The notes under the pieces were generated by a model that saw nothing but the letters and a program-made list of their open reading frames with translations, was not told the origin of the DNA and ran no database searches. From Phyto melanocephala (Eukaryota > Arthropoda > Insecta > Diptera > Rhinophoridae), in the NCBI GenBank assembly GCA_941918925.1, contig OW799234.1:111947128-112011127 (forward strand): a stretch of 64,000 nucleotides of DNA, read 5' to 3'. Both the position numbers and the translations under genes were made by a program. Of the stretch, positions 46,351 through 59,041 are shown piece by piece (within the stretch, counting starts at the first letter, position 1; every line of letters begins with the position of its first letter).

Positions 46351-47887
46351 TTAGAGATGCAATAGTTTTTTAAATATTTTATAAAATGTATTTTGTTTGT
46401 ATTGAAGGTGCCATGTCCTATGTTCGTTTCAGATCATTTTAGGCTCAACTATGCAAGCTGATATAAAAATAACACAAAATAAATATGCAAGGCTGTAGTT
46501 ATTACAGTATTGTCAATATGAGGCTGATGATTTCGTATGCCACACCCACTTCAAAAATTTCCATAGGAACTATTTTTGAACTCCATAAAATATTTAAAAA
46601 AATATTAAACAATTCGGTGTCCGAGTTTAGGTATTCAAAATGGAGGGTGTAAAATTGGGTTATGAAAAAAATTTAAAAAAAAAACAAAATCGGTGCAACC
46701 GTTCTAAGCGATTAAAAGCATCATGACATTAAATTTTATTTATAAAATTTTAATTTTTTAATTTATTTAATTATGGATTCAAGAACTAGAATTATTTTTG
46801 AACTAATTTACTTTCCACAAATTGTGGTTAATTTTAGTACCTTGATAAAATTTTCAAAAAAATTTGTTTGTTATTATTTTAAAAAAATTAAAACCCGTTA
46901 ATTTGTAGATTGAATAATTTTTAAATGGTGTGATTAAATGCTTGCGATTTCCAGTTAAAAATTTTTATTTTATATTAAAATTAGATGATAAGTAAGGAAC
47001 AGTTGCAGTGAATTAAAATTCGGCCGAAAAATTAAAAAAAAGTTTAAATGATCATATAAACTCCATTACATTAACTTTTATTTCAAAGCTATTTCAATTA
47101 CTTGTCTGGTAATTTTTTCAAACTTAAGAAAACTCAGGAAAGTTTAAAACCGGAACTTTCCTGATACCTAAGACGTATACGTAATAATTATTTATCTTTG
47201 AATTAAATATTAATTATACGTTTCGAATGGAATTTGCTCTTTAAATTTTTTTCAATACTCTTCACTTTTTCGCTGCTCATAATAATAGTTCATTCAACTT
47301 TTTGCCTAGTCGCCTACATATTTTCATAGGAATAATACTTAATAAAGTTTCAAGCTGTTTTATATGTTTTTCAGTAGAATAGAAAACATTTCCACTCTTT
47401 TGCTTTCAGCCTCCAGGACAAAAGACAAAAATTATAGGGCAAAATATAAAAAATAGTGAGTGGATATATTATATTTGTATATACTTTTCTACTTAACTAA
47501 ATAGTAAACGAAACGAAAGCGGCAGCTGTAACACAAATAACACAAGACATTAAAATAACAAGGCAAAAACCACAAACAAATAATGTTCAACTAACAAAAA
47601 AAATGTATTTTTATTTAAAAATAAAATTTAAAATAAACAAAACTTAAAACCACCAAAAAGTAAGCACAGTATTTCCACACAAAAAAATAAGTAAAAGAAT
47701 ATTAAATTACCAACTAACAATTTTATTTATAACTTTTCAGGTTTTATTTTAGGAATGCAAAAAGAACACAAAACAAACAAATAAAAACTTTATATAAAAA
47801 AATGCAACTCAGTTTAATAGAAAAAAAAACGTTACTAGCAGTTGAAGAGCATTTTGTGGAAAGATTTCTTTAATAAATTCGTAAAAG
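46351..47887. other. Non-coding stretch
   Basis: AT-rich with no recognised gene or repeat. Confidence 0.4.
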
Positions 47888-48100
47888 AATTTCCAGCAAC
47901 CGCTACCAGCAATGTCTCCTTATAAAAAGTACATACTCCTAGATTTTTCTTATAAATTTAAAGGCTGCATGCAGCAGATGGATTTTTTATAATTTCCAGC
48001 AACCGCTACCAGCAATGTCTCCTTATAAAAAGTACATACTCCTAGATTTTTCTTATAAATTTAAAGGGTGAATGCAGCAGATGGATTTTTTATAATTTCG
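47888..48100 (+). repeat. Tandem duplication, two copies of about 103 bp
   Basis: Both copies start AATTTCCAGCAACCGCTACC and share CCTTATAAAAAGTACATACT and GCAGCAGATGGATTTTTTAT. They differ mainly at GGCTGCATGC against GGGTGAATGC. A short third start (AATTTCGGCTGCC) follows. Confidence 0.92.
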
Positions 48101-49108
48101 GCTGCCCTTCTTAGTGGCACTTGTAAGAAAAATCAGCCAGCTTACTTGCTTTTTTCATTAATATCAAACGTTAAGTATTATTTGACCTATTTTCCACACA
48201 ATTAATTTTATTTATGATCCCAACAAGAGTAAATTAAATTTTCTTTCAATTTCTGTTAGTAAATACTAAATAAAAGCAAAATAACCATTAACTCATTAAT
48301 CAGAAACGAAGTTATTCCTGACAAAAGCACAACATTGTATACGGCAAAACAATGGGTGTGTATGGGTGTGTGTGTTGTATAGGTTTCGAGTTTAAGCTTT
48401 TCGTGAAAAGTTAAGTAGTAAAATTGAATTATTTAAATTCAAATTCAAAAGGATTGAATGTTGTTCAGTTTGTAATATAATATTAAAATTTATAAATTTT
48501 ATTAACAGAATTTAGCAGTTGTATTTTATAGCTCTACCTTGAATAGAATATTTATTTAGGCCCTTTTTAGGTGGTAGAATTTATAACAAATATATATCAT
48601 AAATCATAACAGTCGTAAAATTAAGCTTATAAAATATACAGTACTATAGCATACGGTCCGTTACTTGGTATTGAATAATTTAAATTTTTTCTTCTATCAC
48701 AGGGAGTTTTTTATGTAAAAGAGTTTATTATTGAATTAATATTTAGACGAACTTTAAATGTTTTATAGACAATATTTATTAATTTCTGGCTTGTGTTTAT
48801 TTATTTCTAATTCTTGTATATGAATAAATAAAATTTTTCTATTTATATAATGGAATAATAAGCTGAAAAAGTAACTTTTATCCCGACACCAGCCGAGTGG
48901 AATGCGTTTTTCAAACCAGCTACGGTTTCATTGTTAGCACTCTTTGATCGGAATGATTTAGTGCTGGATGTTAATCTCATCTATTTAACTCACAAGTTTT
49001 AATGAAACATTTACATATTTTATATTAACTGTTATAGTGAGTGAGAAAGAAATTTACCACAACTTAAACCTTTATCGTTTTTTTTTTTTTTTGATCTTCT
49101 TCACCTTT

Positions 49109-49590
49109 TAATACCCGCTACCAAAAACACATCACATCGAAATATAAATTTTAGACCCCATAAAGTATATATTTTCTGAATCGGGGTTTAATTTTATGAC
49201 GATATAGCTATGTCTGTCCGTCTGTCCGTCTGTTGAAAGCACGATAGAGGTCGGACCGAAAAAGCTTATACACAAGTCTTGTTGGGTATTGCAAATGGGC
49301 TAAATCGGAATTATAGGAAGAGAGTTATAGCTCGTAATGCAAAAGTAGGTAAAAAAAAACCATGTCCTACCAACATCGAATAAAATGCAATTGTGTCCAA
49401 ACGCTCATTTTCATTGAAAGACTAAATTTACGAAAATTTTACTACCATATCGTAGTTATACAAAGAAAGAACTTATTCCATAGCGATTACAGTTGATAAC
49501 AAAATAATAAACTTTGCTCTATAATAGAACATAAAATTGGTGGTGGCTACCAAAAATACGGTACAGCCAAATATAGTGCTCTAACCTGTT
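49109..49590 (-). repeat. Mini-me-like repeat, reverse orientation
   Basis: TTAATACCCGCTACCAAAAA, AGACCCCATAAAGTATATAT, a TGTCCGTCTGTCCGTCTG microsatellite and TGAAAGCACGATAGAGGTCG mirror the 3' half of the 11787-14195 element. The other end, CCAAATATAGTGCTCT, mirrors its 5' end. The internal tandem units are missing. Confidence 0.7.
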
Positions 49591-51639
49591 TAAACTTAAT
49601 TTTTCGAAGCATTTAAAACATGCATATTTTTAAATAAATATCAGTGAAAACATTATGATTTATGAATATAATCGTAACTATAAGCACATTCTAAGTCATT
49701 CAATTAAAGCGAAAAATATAATTACAATTTTAAATAGACACAGCTGTATTTTGTAAATCAAATTTGCCAAAAATTGTTTGCTCAAAAACTTTTCACAACT
49801 ATTACCGTTTTGGTTTTAAAACCTGTTTTCAATGATTTCCACTAGAATACTGAATCTTCACCAATTGGTCTAAAAGTAAAATGTCTACTCAAAATTATAA
49901 TTTTAAAATCCGGATTTTTATCCAGTAGAGCCAACTAAAATTTTTTCGCTTTAGACTATTAAAACACATGATAAAAATTATTTTGAAAAAGTTTTTAAAA
50001 TACCCTTAATGATATCAATTACAGAACAAAGCACCATAGAACATACATTTTTTTTAACTTTACTTATTTAAGTAGAAGCTTCACAGGATGGTTAAGCTTA
50101 AATTTTCACACGAATAATAATCCACTAAACTGCACGCAAACAAAAATTATGGTTACGACATGATCACGACGGTCATATTATAGTTTCTATAACAATATTT
50201 GGTTGTCGAAAACAAGTAATAGTTATTTTTCTTTCATTTCATCATATATTTTGTCACGATAATCAAGCATTTGTTTAAATTGTATCATTTAATGTATACT
50301 TTTCGTAAAAATTTCAAAATGGTTATCATTTAAAAAATGTATGATTTAAAAAAAAATAATTTGACAAAAATAACATTATATTTAAAAGCATTAAAAATTA
50401 TAAATAATCATTAAATAATAGGTGAGACAACAGTACGATTACAAATTAATCAAGCTATGATTTTTTTTTAATAATAATTTGATTTCAACTCTTCTTCTTC
50501 TTGCTGAATAAATTTTTATTATTTTAAAAGCTTGAGATGCCAAAAAGATGAACAAAAATTTTGAAAAATTAAAGAAAATTTAAAAATAAACGAGAAAATG
50601 TAAAAAGAAAAGGGTATAAAAATTGCAATTAAATTGGTAAGTACAATCAATATGTGTATGTTACAGCAAAATACAATAATTTGCCATAAAAAATCAAAGA
50701 TTGTCGATTTCAATTGTAGTCATATACATGATTATTGAATGATACTTTAGTTAAAATAATAAAGATAACTGGTAACCATTATTATTTTTAATTATAATCA
50801 TACAATTCAATCATAGTATGTTGCTCTTCGATTATGGTTACCACAACCATATTTTTTCTTTGCGTGTGGTATTATTTGTTCCATAAAATATTTCAGAACA
50901 TAAATAAATATATTTGAAAATATAAAAAAAAAACAAACAAATTTTCTTCTAATTTTAAAACTAGTTTTTAAAAATTGTTACACAATTAACTAAAACTAAA
51001 TTGTATAAGCTGCTCAACATTATGGAAGAGTTTGTCCTTTATAAAACGGATAAAGAACCTACTAAGATAAGTATGCCATTAAATCATCTCAGGAAGTAAT
51101 TTAGAGTCTATTAGGTACAAGACCTTTTTTTAAAGGGATGGAATGTATATATTTAAAATTTATGTACTTTCAAACTCACTCACTCAGTTAAGTTTGAAAG
51201 ACAAATTTCAATTTATACTTTATTCTTAACAAAGAATGTTTTCCGAAACAACACCTCTTTAAACTATTTCTTTGTCTTTTTTAATATTTTTGTTCTTTCA
51301 GAAAAAAGTTTCTTGTTAAATAGCAAGGAGAAAGTTGATTTTTTATAACTGTGGGAAGAAAGTAGAAATGGAAGCAGCTTTATTGAACATTGGCAGCATG
51401 AACAAACAATGAGTAGTGGATTGTTCATTTGACTGGCAACCGAAAGTAAGTATACAGCACCGTGTGATTTACTAGTACTTGGTCTACAAGTTAATAATGT
51501 AGATTTTGACAACATAAGGCATAACTGTCACATATGATTTGTGTCCATAATATCGAATATGATAATTTGGAGGGTAAATATCTATCATTATAATTCGATA
51601 TTCGATAGACGCCAAAGTATAAATACAAATTTTTTCAAT
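49591..51639. other. Non-coding stretch
   Basis: AT-rich; no recognised gene or repeat. Confidence 0.4.
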
Positions 51640-52640
51640 CGCTATGTAATGTCGATTTTGTGCCTAAAAAAGACGTTTTGCGGGGACCTCTGATAATCTT
51701 CTTTCATTTGAAGAACACGGCTGCTAAAATTTATCGATTTATGGTAGAAGTCAACATAGATCAACTCTGAAAACTTCAACGATGATTTGCGCGATTCAAA
51801 AGTGGTGATTTCAACACAGAAGACGAGGGGAAGCCTGGTCTACCAAAAACTTTAAAGATGAGCAATTCGAAACAATAAATAAGCAACAAAGAATTCTTTC
51901 AAATGCAAGAAAAACTTCAATTATCAATGTAAGTGACACATTTAGCTATTTCCTTACGTTCAAAAGCATTAAGATTCTTTCAAAGAAAGAAGTTTATGTC
52001 CCATATAAATTTAAGCCGAGAGGCGTTGAAATGCGATTTTTTAAGTCGGAAATAATGCTTCAACGCTGCAGAACGAAATCATTTTTGCATTTTATTGTTT
52101 CTGGTGATAAAAAATTGTTATATTACTATAACCTAAAACGCAAAAAGTCATATGTAGAGTCCAGCCAAGCAGCCAAATCAACGTTCTAGCTGAATATCAA
52201 CGACGCCAAGGCAATGCTCTGTATTTGGTGGGATCAGAAGGGAGTTTTGTATTAAGAGCTATCAGACGATCACAAGGAATGTCTACTTAATACACTTGAT
52301 TTTTTTAAAGAGAGAAATCAAAGAAAAACGACCAGAATATTCGAATAGCCACATCCATCATGACAACGCTCGGCCACATATTGCAAGACCTGGTCAAAAA
52401 CTATTTAGAAAACAGTGAATATAAAGTTCCGGCTCACACGTCTTACAGCCCAGACCCATTTGCTTTGATTGCTGCAGAACGCCCTTTTTGGAATACGTTT
52501 CACTTCAGAACAGGATATTTCTGATATCCTTGGCTTGACTCGCGCAGAATTGATATGCTACCAGAAAGATGGGAAAAAGTAAGAGCTAATGATGGTCAAT
52601 ACTTTGAATAATTTTGTTATTATAATAAGTGCATTCTTTA
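51640..52640 (+). pseudogene. Mariner transposase pseudogene
   Basis: Recognisable blocks in shifting frames: KTSTMICAIQKW, then KSFLHFIVSGDKKLLYYYNL with KRKKSYV (first catalytic Asp region), AKAMLCIWWDQKGVLY, and a HPSxQRS block that should hold the second Asp, then SDILGLTRAELICYQKDGKK near the end. Order and spacing are those of mauritiana-type mariners (about 345 residues). Many stops and frameshifts show it is long dead. Exact ends and inverted repeats were not located. Confidence 0.8.
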
Positions 52641-53199
52641 AGAAAAAAAATCTATATTATTAACCAATAGTAAGTTATCCTGTTTTTACATTTCAATAAA
52701 ATATTACATTACTTTTCTAAAGGAATATTCACATTAGACAAATATTTTACGAAATAAAATGACCACTAAAATGTATTTAAATATTTCTGCTATGTTTATT
52801 TAATTAAAACGTATGTCTATAATTAAGCAAATTTCACTTTTTATACAATTTTATGGACTTTGATTATATTTAGTAAAAAAAACCAATATTTTCCTAAAGT
52901 AGTGGTTACCCTTATTTAGGTAAATTTATTTACTAAATTTAAACTTAGCTTAATTGAACAACAAAAATCAAGTAAATTGTGATATATTTTTAAATTAAAA
53001 AAAAAACCCATAAACTAAATACTAGGCCCATCGATGAAAATTATTAGATAATTTTAGAAACGAATGATCTTAGCCAAAAAAAAATAATCATTTCCTTTAC
53101 ACCATATTACATTTAGACTAAATAATCTTAATGTAATTTGTATGATATTGTCAAAAATTAACCATTTATGATAGGTTGCTGTTAAAAAATAAATGGAAT

Positions 53200-53655
53200 T
53201 CATATAGAGTTTATATTGCAAATCGTTCAAATGAAACATTTTAATAAATTTGGTTTTTAAGTTAAGTGTTTTAAGTGTCATAAAGTCATAAGTCCTATAA
53301 TAATAGCATGAAAAATTAAGACTATTGTGAACAACCCCTCATAATTAATTGTGCTAGTTTGAATTTAAATCAGTTTCGGGTTTGGCCAAATTAAAATACT
53401 TTTTAATTCATTTAGAGTTTATAATGCAAATAGTTCAAATGAAACACTTTAATAAATTTGGTTTTTAAGTTACTTTAAATCTGTCGGTGACAGTGATGAC
53501 AATTGGAGGATTCACAATAGTGTCATAAAGTCATAAGTCCTATAATAATAGCATGAAAAATTAAGACTATTGTGAACAACCCCTCACAATTAATTGTGCT
53601 ATTTTGAATTTAAATCAGTTTCGGGTTTGGCCAAATTAAAATACTTTTTAATTCT
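53200..53655 (+). repeat. Tandem duplication of about 210-240 bp
   Basis: Copy 1 starts near 53205 and copy 2 near 53413 with TAGAGTTTATAWTGCAAATM. Both contain GTCCTATAATAATAGCATGA, ATTGTGAACAACCCCTCA and CAGTTTCGGGTTTGGCCAAA. Copy 2 has an extra segment of roughly 40 bp around 53473-53520. Confidence 0.9.
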
Positions 53656-56600
53656 AATCCATTTATTAAATTAGATATTACCACAATATTTTCTATTTTT
53701 CAGTTTTGCCGCAAATCACAAATAAATTAAATTTTGTTTGATAAACAAAAACAGCAGAGTCCTTAGCCGATCTTATTTGACGCCGCCAGTTATCTGTTAT
53801 CAAAAATTAATAACTGCGCTTAAATTTGGATGTGGGCCCGATAAAATTATACGATGAACGGCGACGGCTTACAAAAACTATTGCGGCTTGGCTTAGCCGG
53901 CTGAGCCGTTTAGCACAGGTCTCTGCTTATTAAATACGACAGCACAATAAATATAGCGTTCAAAGTTCTATTTTTATAAGACACTTTTTGTTTGAAAAGC
54001 AACAACAACATTTTTAAACCATTATAAAATTTTAGAACAATATGACAATATGACATGATAAGACACCTTGTGAATCACCCTAATGTTTTGTCAACTCATA
54101 AAGTTAGTACCGATATAATTTGTTACGTTTTTATTTTATGAAATTCTTATAGTTTTAATTGATTGATTGAACTTGAGTTAATTATAAAAAATGTTTGTAA
54201 ATTTTCTATAGTATCAGAGAAAAATACAAATATTGATTCTTATTACGAAATTAATATTATTGAAACTATTTCATTAATGAGATTAAATAAATTCAAAATT
54301 TAAATTTTGCAAAATATAGAAATTTTCTTAAATTTATTTAAACGCAAAACATCTAATATTGGAAAACAAAAAATACTTGACACATTCTTGATTAAGGGCC
54401 TGTTAAAGTTTGTTCAAAATGCTGTCAGTTGTTTTCAAAATTTTTTATAAATTTGTATCAATATTATATACTTTATCCCCCAGGTACATAAAAATACATG
54501 TGAGAAAAGGAAACAAGTTTCAAAGATAACACCGTAATTGACATCTATTAAAATAGTTTAAGAATTATGTTCGTTCAATACGCTTTAATTTAGGTTTTCA
54601 TTGTATGCAATTCCAGTACGTTTTAATGACCGTAAGCAACGGAGTTGTGAAAGTAGATACTCAACACTTATTTTTTTTTTCTTAAATGTAAATCAAAAAT
54701 TCTTACCGCTGTAAATTGCTCGATACTGTTTCTTATATAAGCATTGGAAGAAGATTTATGTATGTCTGTGTTTTTCTTTATCTTTGCCGAAAAAAAACCT
54801 GAATTTACCAATTAAATAAACTTTTTTTACTTTCCTTTTGGTCTTGTGCTGACTCTAGCGAACAAAGAAGAAAAACGTTTAAAAAGCAAACAAACGACAT
54901 CCACTGGCTTAAGCTGGATGAAATATAAAACACTTTTTCTGAGTGTGTTTCTATTTGCAGCAGTAGAAACAATGAGTAACTTAAATTTTTTATTTAAATA
55001 ATAGTTTAAATTTTTATCGTTAACAAAAAATACAAAACAAAGAAAAATAAAATTTAAATGACTTATGCAAAAATGGTTTTAAGTTGCAATCTTTGTGGAT
55101 TAAGGATACAAATGTGAATTGTCAGATAACCAAAAAATACTTTAGTTTGCAATAGTTTTAATTAAATAAGAGAAAACTATATATAAAATAAATGTATTGT
55201 GTTTTTTCGTCTCAATAGAATTTACGAAAGGGTTAACTCTCAAACGAGCTGCCATACTGAGCTCACTTTTTGATATTTATAATCAGTAAGCTCTGGCCAA
55301 TTAACACGGATTAACGCTTTAACAACTTTACTATGCTATTCAAGCCGTTCATTCCTCTCTGTTGTCCAGAAGTTGAAAATTTTAGAAAAAAAACACAGAA
55401 GTATTTGTATTATTGTGCTGACCAAGACGATTCAGGGTTCTCGTCCATAAAATGTTGCCGAAGATTCCACCTTTGCAAGTTCATTTTCTGCTTCATTTTC
55501 AGCCATGTCCACTTCTCCCGATTGGTTCACCACGAAAAAAAAACAAATGGGTGTCTAGTAAAATGAAATTTCTTAAGGTGCAGAACAAGTCTAGCTCTAC
55601 TAATTATACACAAGCATCTTCAGTAAAGAAACTGCTATCATTGTCTATGCACTCACTATGAATGCATTTGTCCACTATAGGCGTGACATGTAGCCTACGA
55701 TCACTTGCACTCGACTCATGCGAACCATCGACATCTGAGTCACCCTAATCTCTTTAAGCACGAGTTCTAAGATTCTTCTATGCCCCACATTGAAGCCAAA
55801 GAGACATTTGTAAATTATTTCCATTCAGGTCTTATAATTAAAGATTATGTTTTAAAGAACTAAGGAAGCTTAATTTCTTTTTTCGATATAACCAGTGACA
55901 ACATTCTACACTTTAGTAATAACCATTCGATTATCGCACAATAACTATAGCTTACAAAGGATATAAAATTCTATAAATTTTTAGTTAAATTTTTTCACAT
56001 TGTTGTCCTTTTTCAACTGAATTACCTGAAGCCATAACAATATAGCTTAAAACAATAATAGTGATTCAATTTAATCCAGTCACGTTAACAACATTATAAT
56101 TTTAAAATTCAATTGAATGAACAAAATAAATAATTATCTAGAAACAAAGTCATTTTTAACAATTAAGTTTATTTTTCATAATAAAAATCAAATGCAGCTA
56201 GATACATATGTATTAAATGTCATACACATGTATACATTTGTAAATGTATTGTTTAAAATCATAATATTGTTGCATTAAAAATAATTAAACGTACATAGAC
56301 TTACACACAGACATACAAACAAACTTAGTATATATCATTTAAGATTGCAGATATATGTGTGAGTGTGTGTGTGTGTTATGTAAGTAGAAAATATGTCATT
56401 GTATTTGTATTTGTATCTACCCGTGAATACACCTTCTATATCTGCTGCAGTTCATACTGTATGATTTGAATCAAAATATAAAGTTGAAGTGTGATACAAA
56501 AAAGTTTCAATATTGTAACAAATTGCATTCGAATTTTTTTCTCTGGACCTTTTTTAGTTTTGTATAGAACTTTGTTTTTTTTTAACACGTCAAAAGGAAA

Positions 56601-58046
56601 GAAACAAAATATATGTATTATCGTTATGGTTTTACTCCTGTTATTCCCATTTCATTCCCTAGTTTGTCCTTTGGGTCTGTAAGTTTCCTTTACATGGTGC
56701 ATGTTGTGTTATTGTGTTGTGCAGCCAGCTACAATAGCAATAAACCAGAAAACAGCATATAAGCCTAGGAGCTATAAACTGCATTATGTGTATAATATTT
56801 ATGGTTACAAGCAACCTACTCTTATCACAGTACAAATGTGCCACAAAATAAAACCTTATTTTAAGTGTGAAGGAAAATATTACACATCCACCCCAACTCT
56901 TACGAAAAAAATTCTTCGTATTCGTATCAGTAAAATGAAATATTAATGGCTGTTAAATACGAATACGTTGTATATTGTTGCAACTAAGATGAAACTGGGT
57001 CAAACTAAATTTTCGCACTAGTCATGTTCTCTTATTGTGAATGTATGCATGAGTGTTTCATTTGGTTTGACGATAATGTGTGAGCTTTATTAAATTCCTT
57101 ATCATGACAAATAATATATTCTTTCAGCCTTTTGTATTTAAAAAAACATCCACTACCTGTTTAAACTACTATTACAGTAGAATGCGATAGAAAAAAATAT
57201 ATACAAGCACTTTTACACACACACATACTCAAAATAACAACGATATAAGAAGAGTATTGGATTTTTATGATATTGAAATTTATGCTAAGAGATAACTTTT
57301 CTATGACCTAAATTTTAGTAAGAATAAGTAAAAAATCGTTTACTTTACTTTTAGTACACAAGTAATTGAAAAGAGTTTAGTTTAAACCCGAAACTTTTAA
57401 AAACACTTGGCAGCAGAACTCCCTCAAATACATACAAAGTTTTATAATCCTATACACTAAAGATATTGTTTACCTTGTTTTTTATAAAAAAAATTAGAAA
57501 AAAAGTACTTAGTTAAAAGTCTCAGTTGAATAATGCTTGTTTTGGCAAGGCAAATGTATAATAACAATTTATTTTGCGGTGTAAAGCTTTTAAGGAACAT
57601 AGATTTAAGAATGCAATTTAAATAAAATATTCATGAACAATTTGTTATTTGCTATGAGGTAAGTAGATTATCTGTTATAGAGCGTATTATTGTTTCACTT
57701 ACAAAATGAGGAATTTTTGCAATAATCCGAATAAGCAAAAACAAATATTATAACGGTTTAACACAGTTACAACCGATTAACATTTGCATTAATTTTTTCC
57801 CTATAAAGCAAAACATGTTCCAAACTTTTTCAGTTAAAAAAATATTTAATGCCTCTTTTTATAAAAACTAACAAAATTTGGGAAGAAATTTGTTTTTTAA
57901 CGCTGAATAAACTCTGAAAAAATTTAACTTAAAATTTTGATTTCTACCTGGCAATGACGGCTAAGGTGCGGCTATTAACCAATCGGCTTTAATTTCTGTG
58001 ACCGGTAATTTGTTGTGTAATATCTTATTAGCTTTTATTCCAATCT
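53656..58046. other. Non-coding stretch with two GC-richer patches
   Basis: Mostly AT-rich unique sequence. About 53750-53930 is GC-richer (GGCGACGGCTTACAAAAACT, GGCTTGGCTTAGCCGGCTGA). About 55440-55770 has minus-strand frames such as MAENEAENELAKVESSATFY and DVDGSHESSASDRRLHVTPI that look like decayed coding sequence of unknown origin. No complete gene is supported. Confidence 0.35.
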
Positions 58047-58880
58047 TCTTTTTCATACCCTTCACAGAGTGTGCAAGAATATATAGGTTTGTCATTCCAT
58101 GTCAATTAAGTAAAGTCTGTCTGTTCGTGTGTATGCTGAAACTAATTTTTTAGCACCCCACACATAACCTAGCCATTGAAAATCAGTAAAGTCGCCCCAA
58201 AACTTTTTGAAATATCAGCAAACCAACATATTTTTGTTTTAATTATATCAAATTTTTCAAGCTCTTAAATAACTTTCGGACACATTAAAGACACCAAGTT
58301 ATAAGCCGTAGTCTCAAAAATTAATTCTGAGAAATACTAACAAATCGGTTTGAAATTGAGAGAGATATAAGCCTCAAAATATACAACTACTGCGATGTTT
58401 TTCCTAAGACTTACAAACAATTGCCGATTTTTTAATTTTCTATGTAACCGCGAGAGCCAATATGGGTACCCAAAAGAACTACTTAGCTAGCGAAATATTA
58501 TTCAATATAAAAAATTAAAATCCATCCTGGCCGCTGCTAAAAAATAGCGATCAATAAATCTATAAATGGGTTATATCTCCTATTGCAAAATGAACCCCGT
58601 GGTCACCCCCCAATAGTGGTATTGAGCGCTTAACCTGTAGAATATAGTAGATTATTACAAAGTGTTAAGTCCAAGATGGTGTCTGAATCAAAACGAAGGA
58701 TTTTTTTAACCCCATGACTATGGGTAACAAATAAAAGGAGTTGACACACTAGAAAACTAACTAACTGTGTAAAAATTCATAATCAAATATGGCGTCGGAA
58801 ATAATAAAGAAAATAGCGTATAACGTTAATTCTGAGATCTGGGCTAAACTAGGATGTGGCCACTCCTACTAGTTTAATTA
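58047..58880 (-). repeat. Mini-me-like dispersed repeat
   Basis: Starts CATACCCTTCACAGAGTGTG and AGGTTTGTCATTCCATG (inverse of the end of the 42.3-kb copy), has a GTCTGTCTGTTCGTGTG remnant of the microsatellite, and continues with motifs shared with 18537-19300 such as ATATGGCGTCGGAAATAATA. Confidence 0.6.
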
Positions 58881-58892
58881 AACAAGCTATTG

Positions 58893-59041
58893 TCGTTAGG
58901 TAGGTAGATAACGCTGGTGCAAAGTTACCCTCACCCGGAGACCTTACGGTCCATTGTGACGCCTTAATAGAGAGAAGAATAGAAATAGTTAGAATAGAAG
59001 AAAAAGAGAAGCAGACCAGTCCAGAGTCTCTGGCAGGACGT
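58893..59041 (-). repeat. SINE-like dispersed repeat, copy 2
   Basis: Inverted relative to the copy at 25745-25925. Read on the minus strand it shares GACTCTGGACTGGTCTGCTT, AATGGACCGTAAGGTCTCCG and GGTGAGGGTAACTTTGCACC with that copy, but lacks the first part of its tRNA-like head. Confidence 0.5.
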
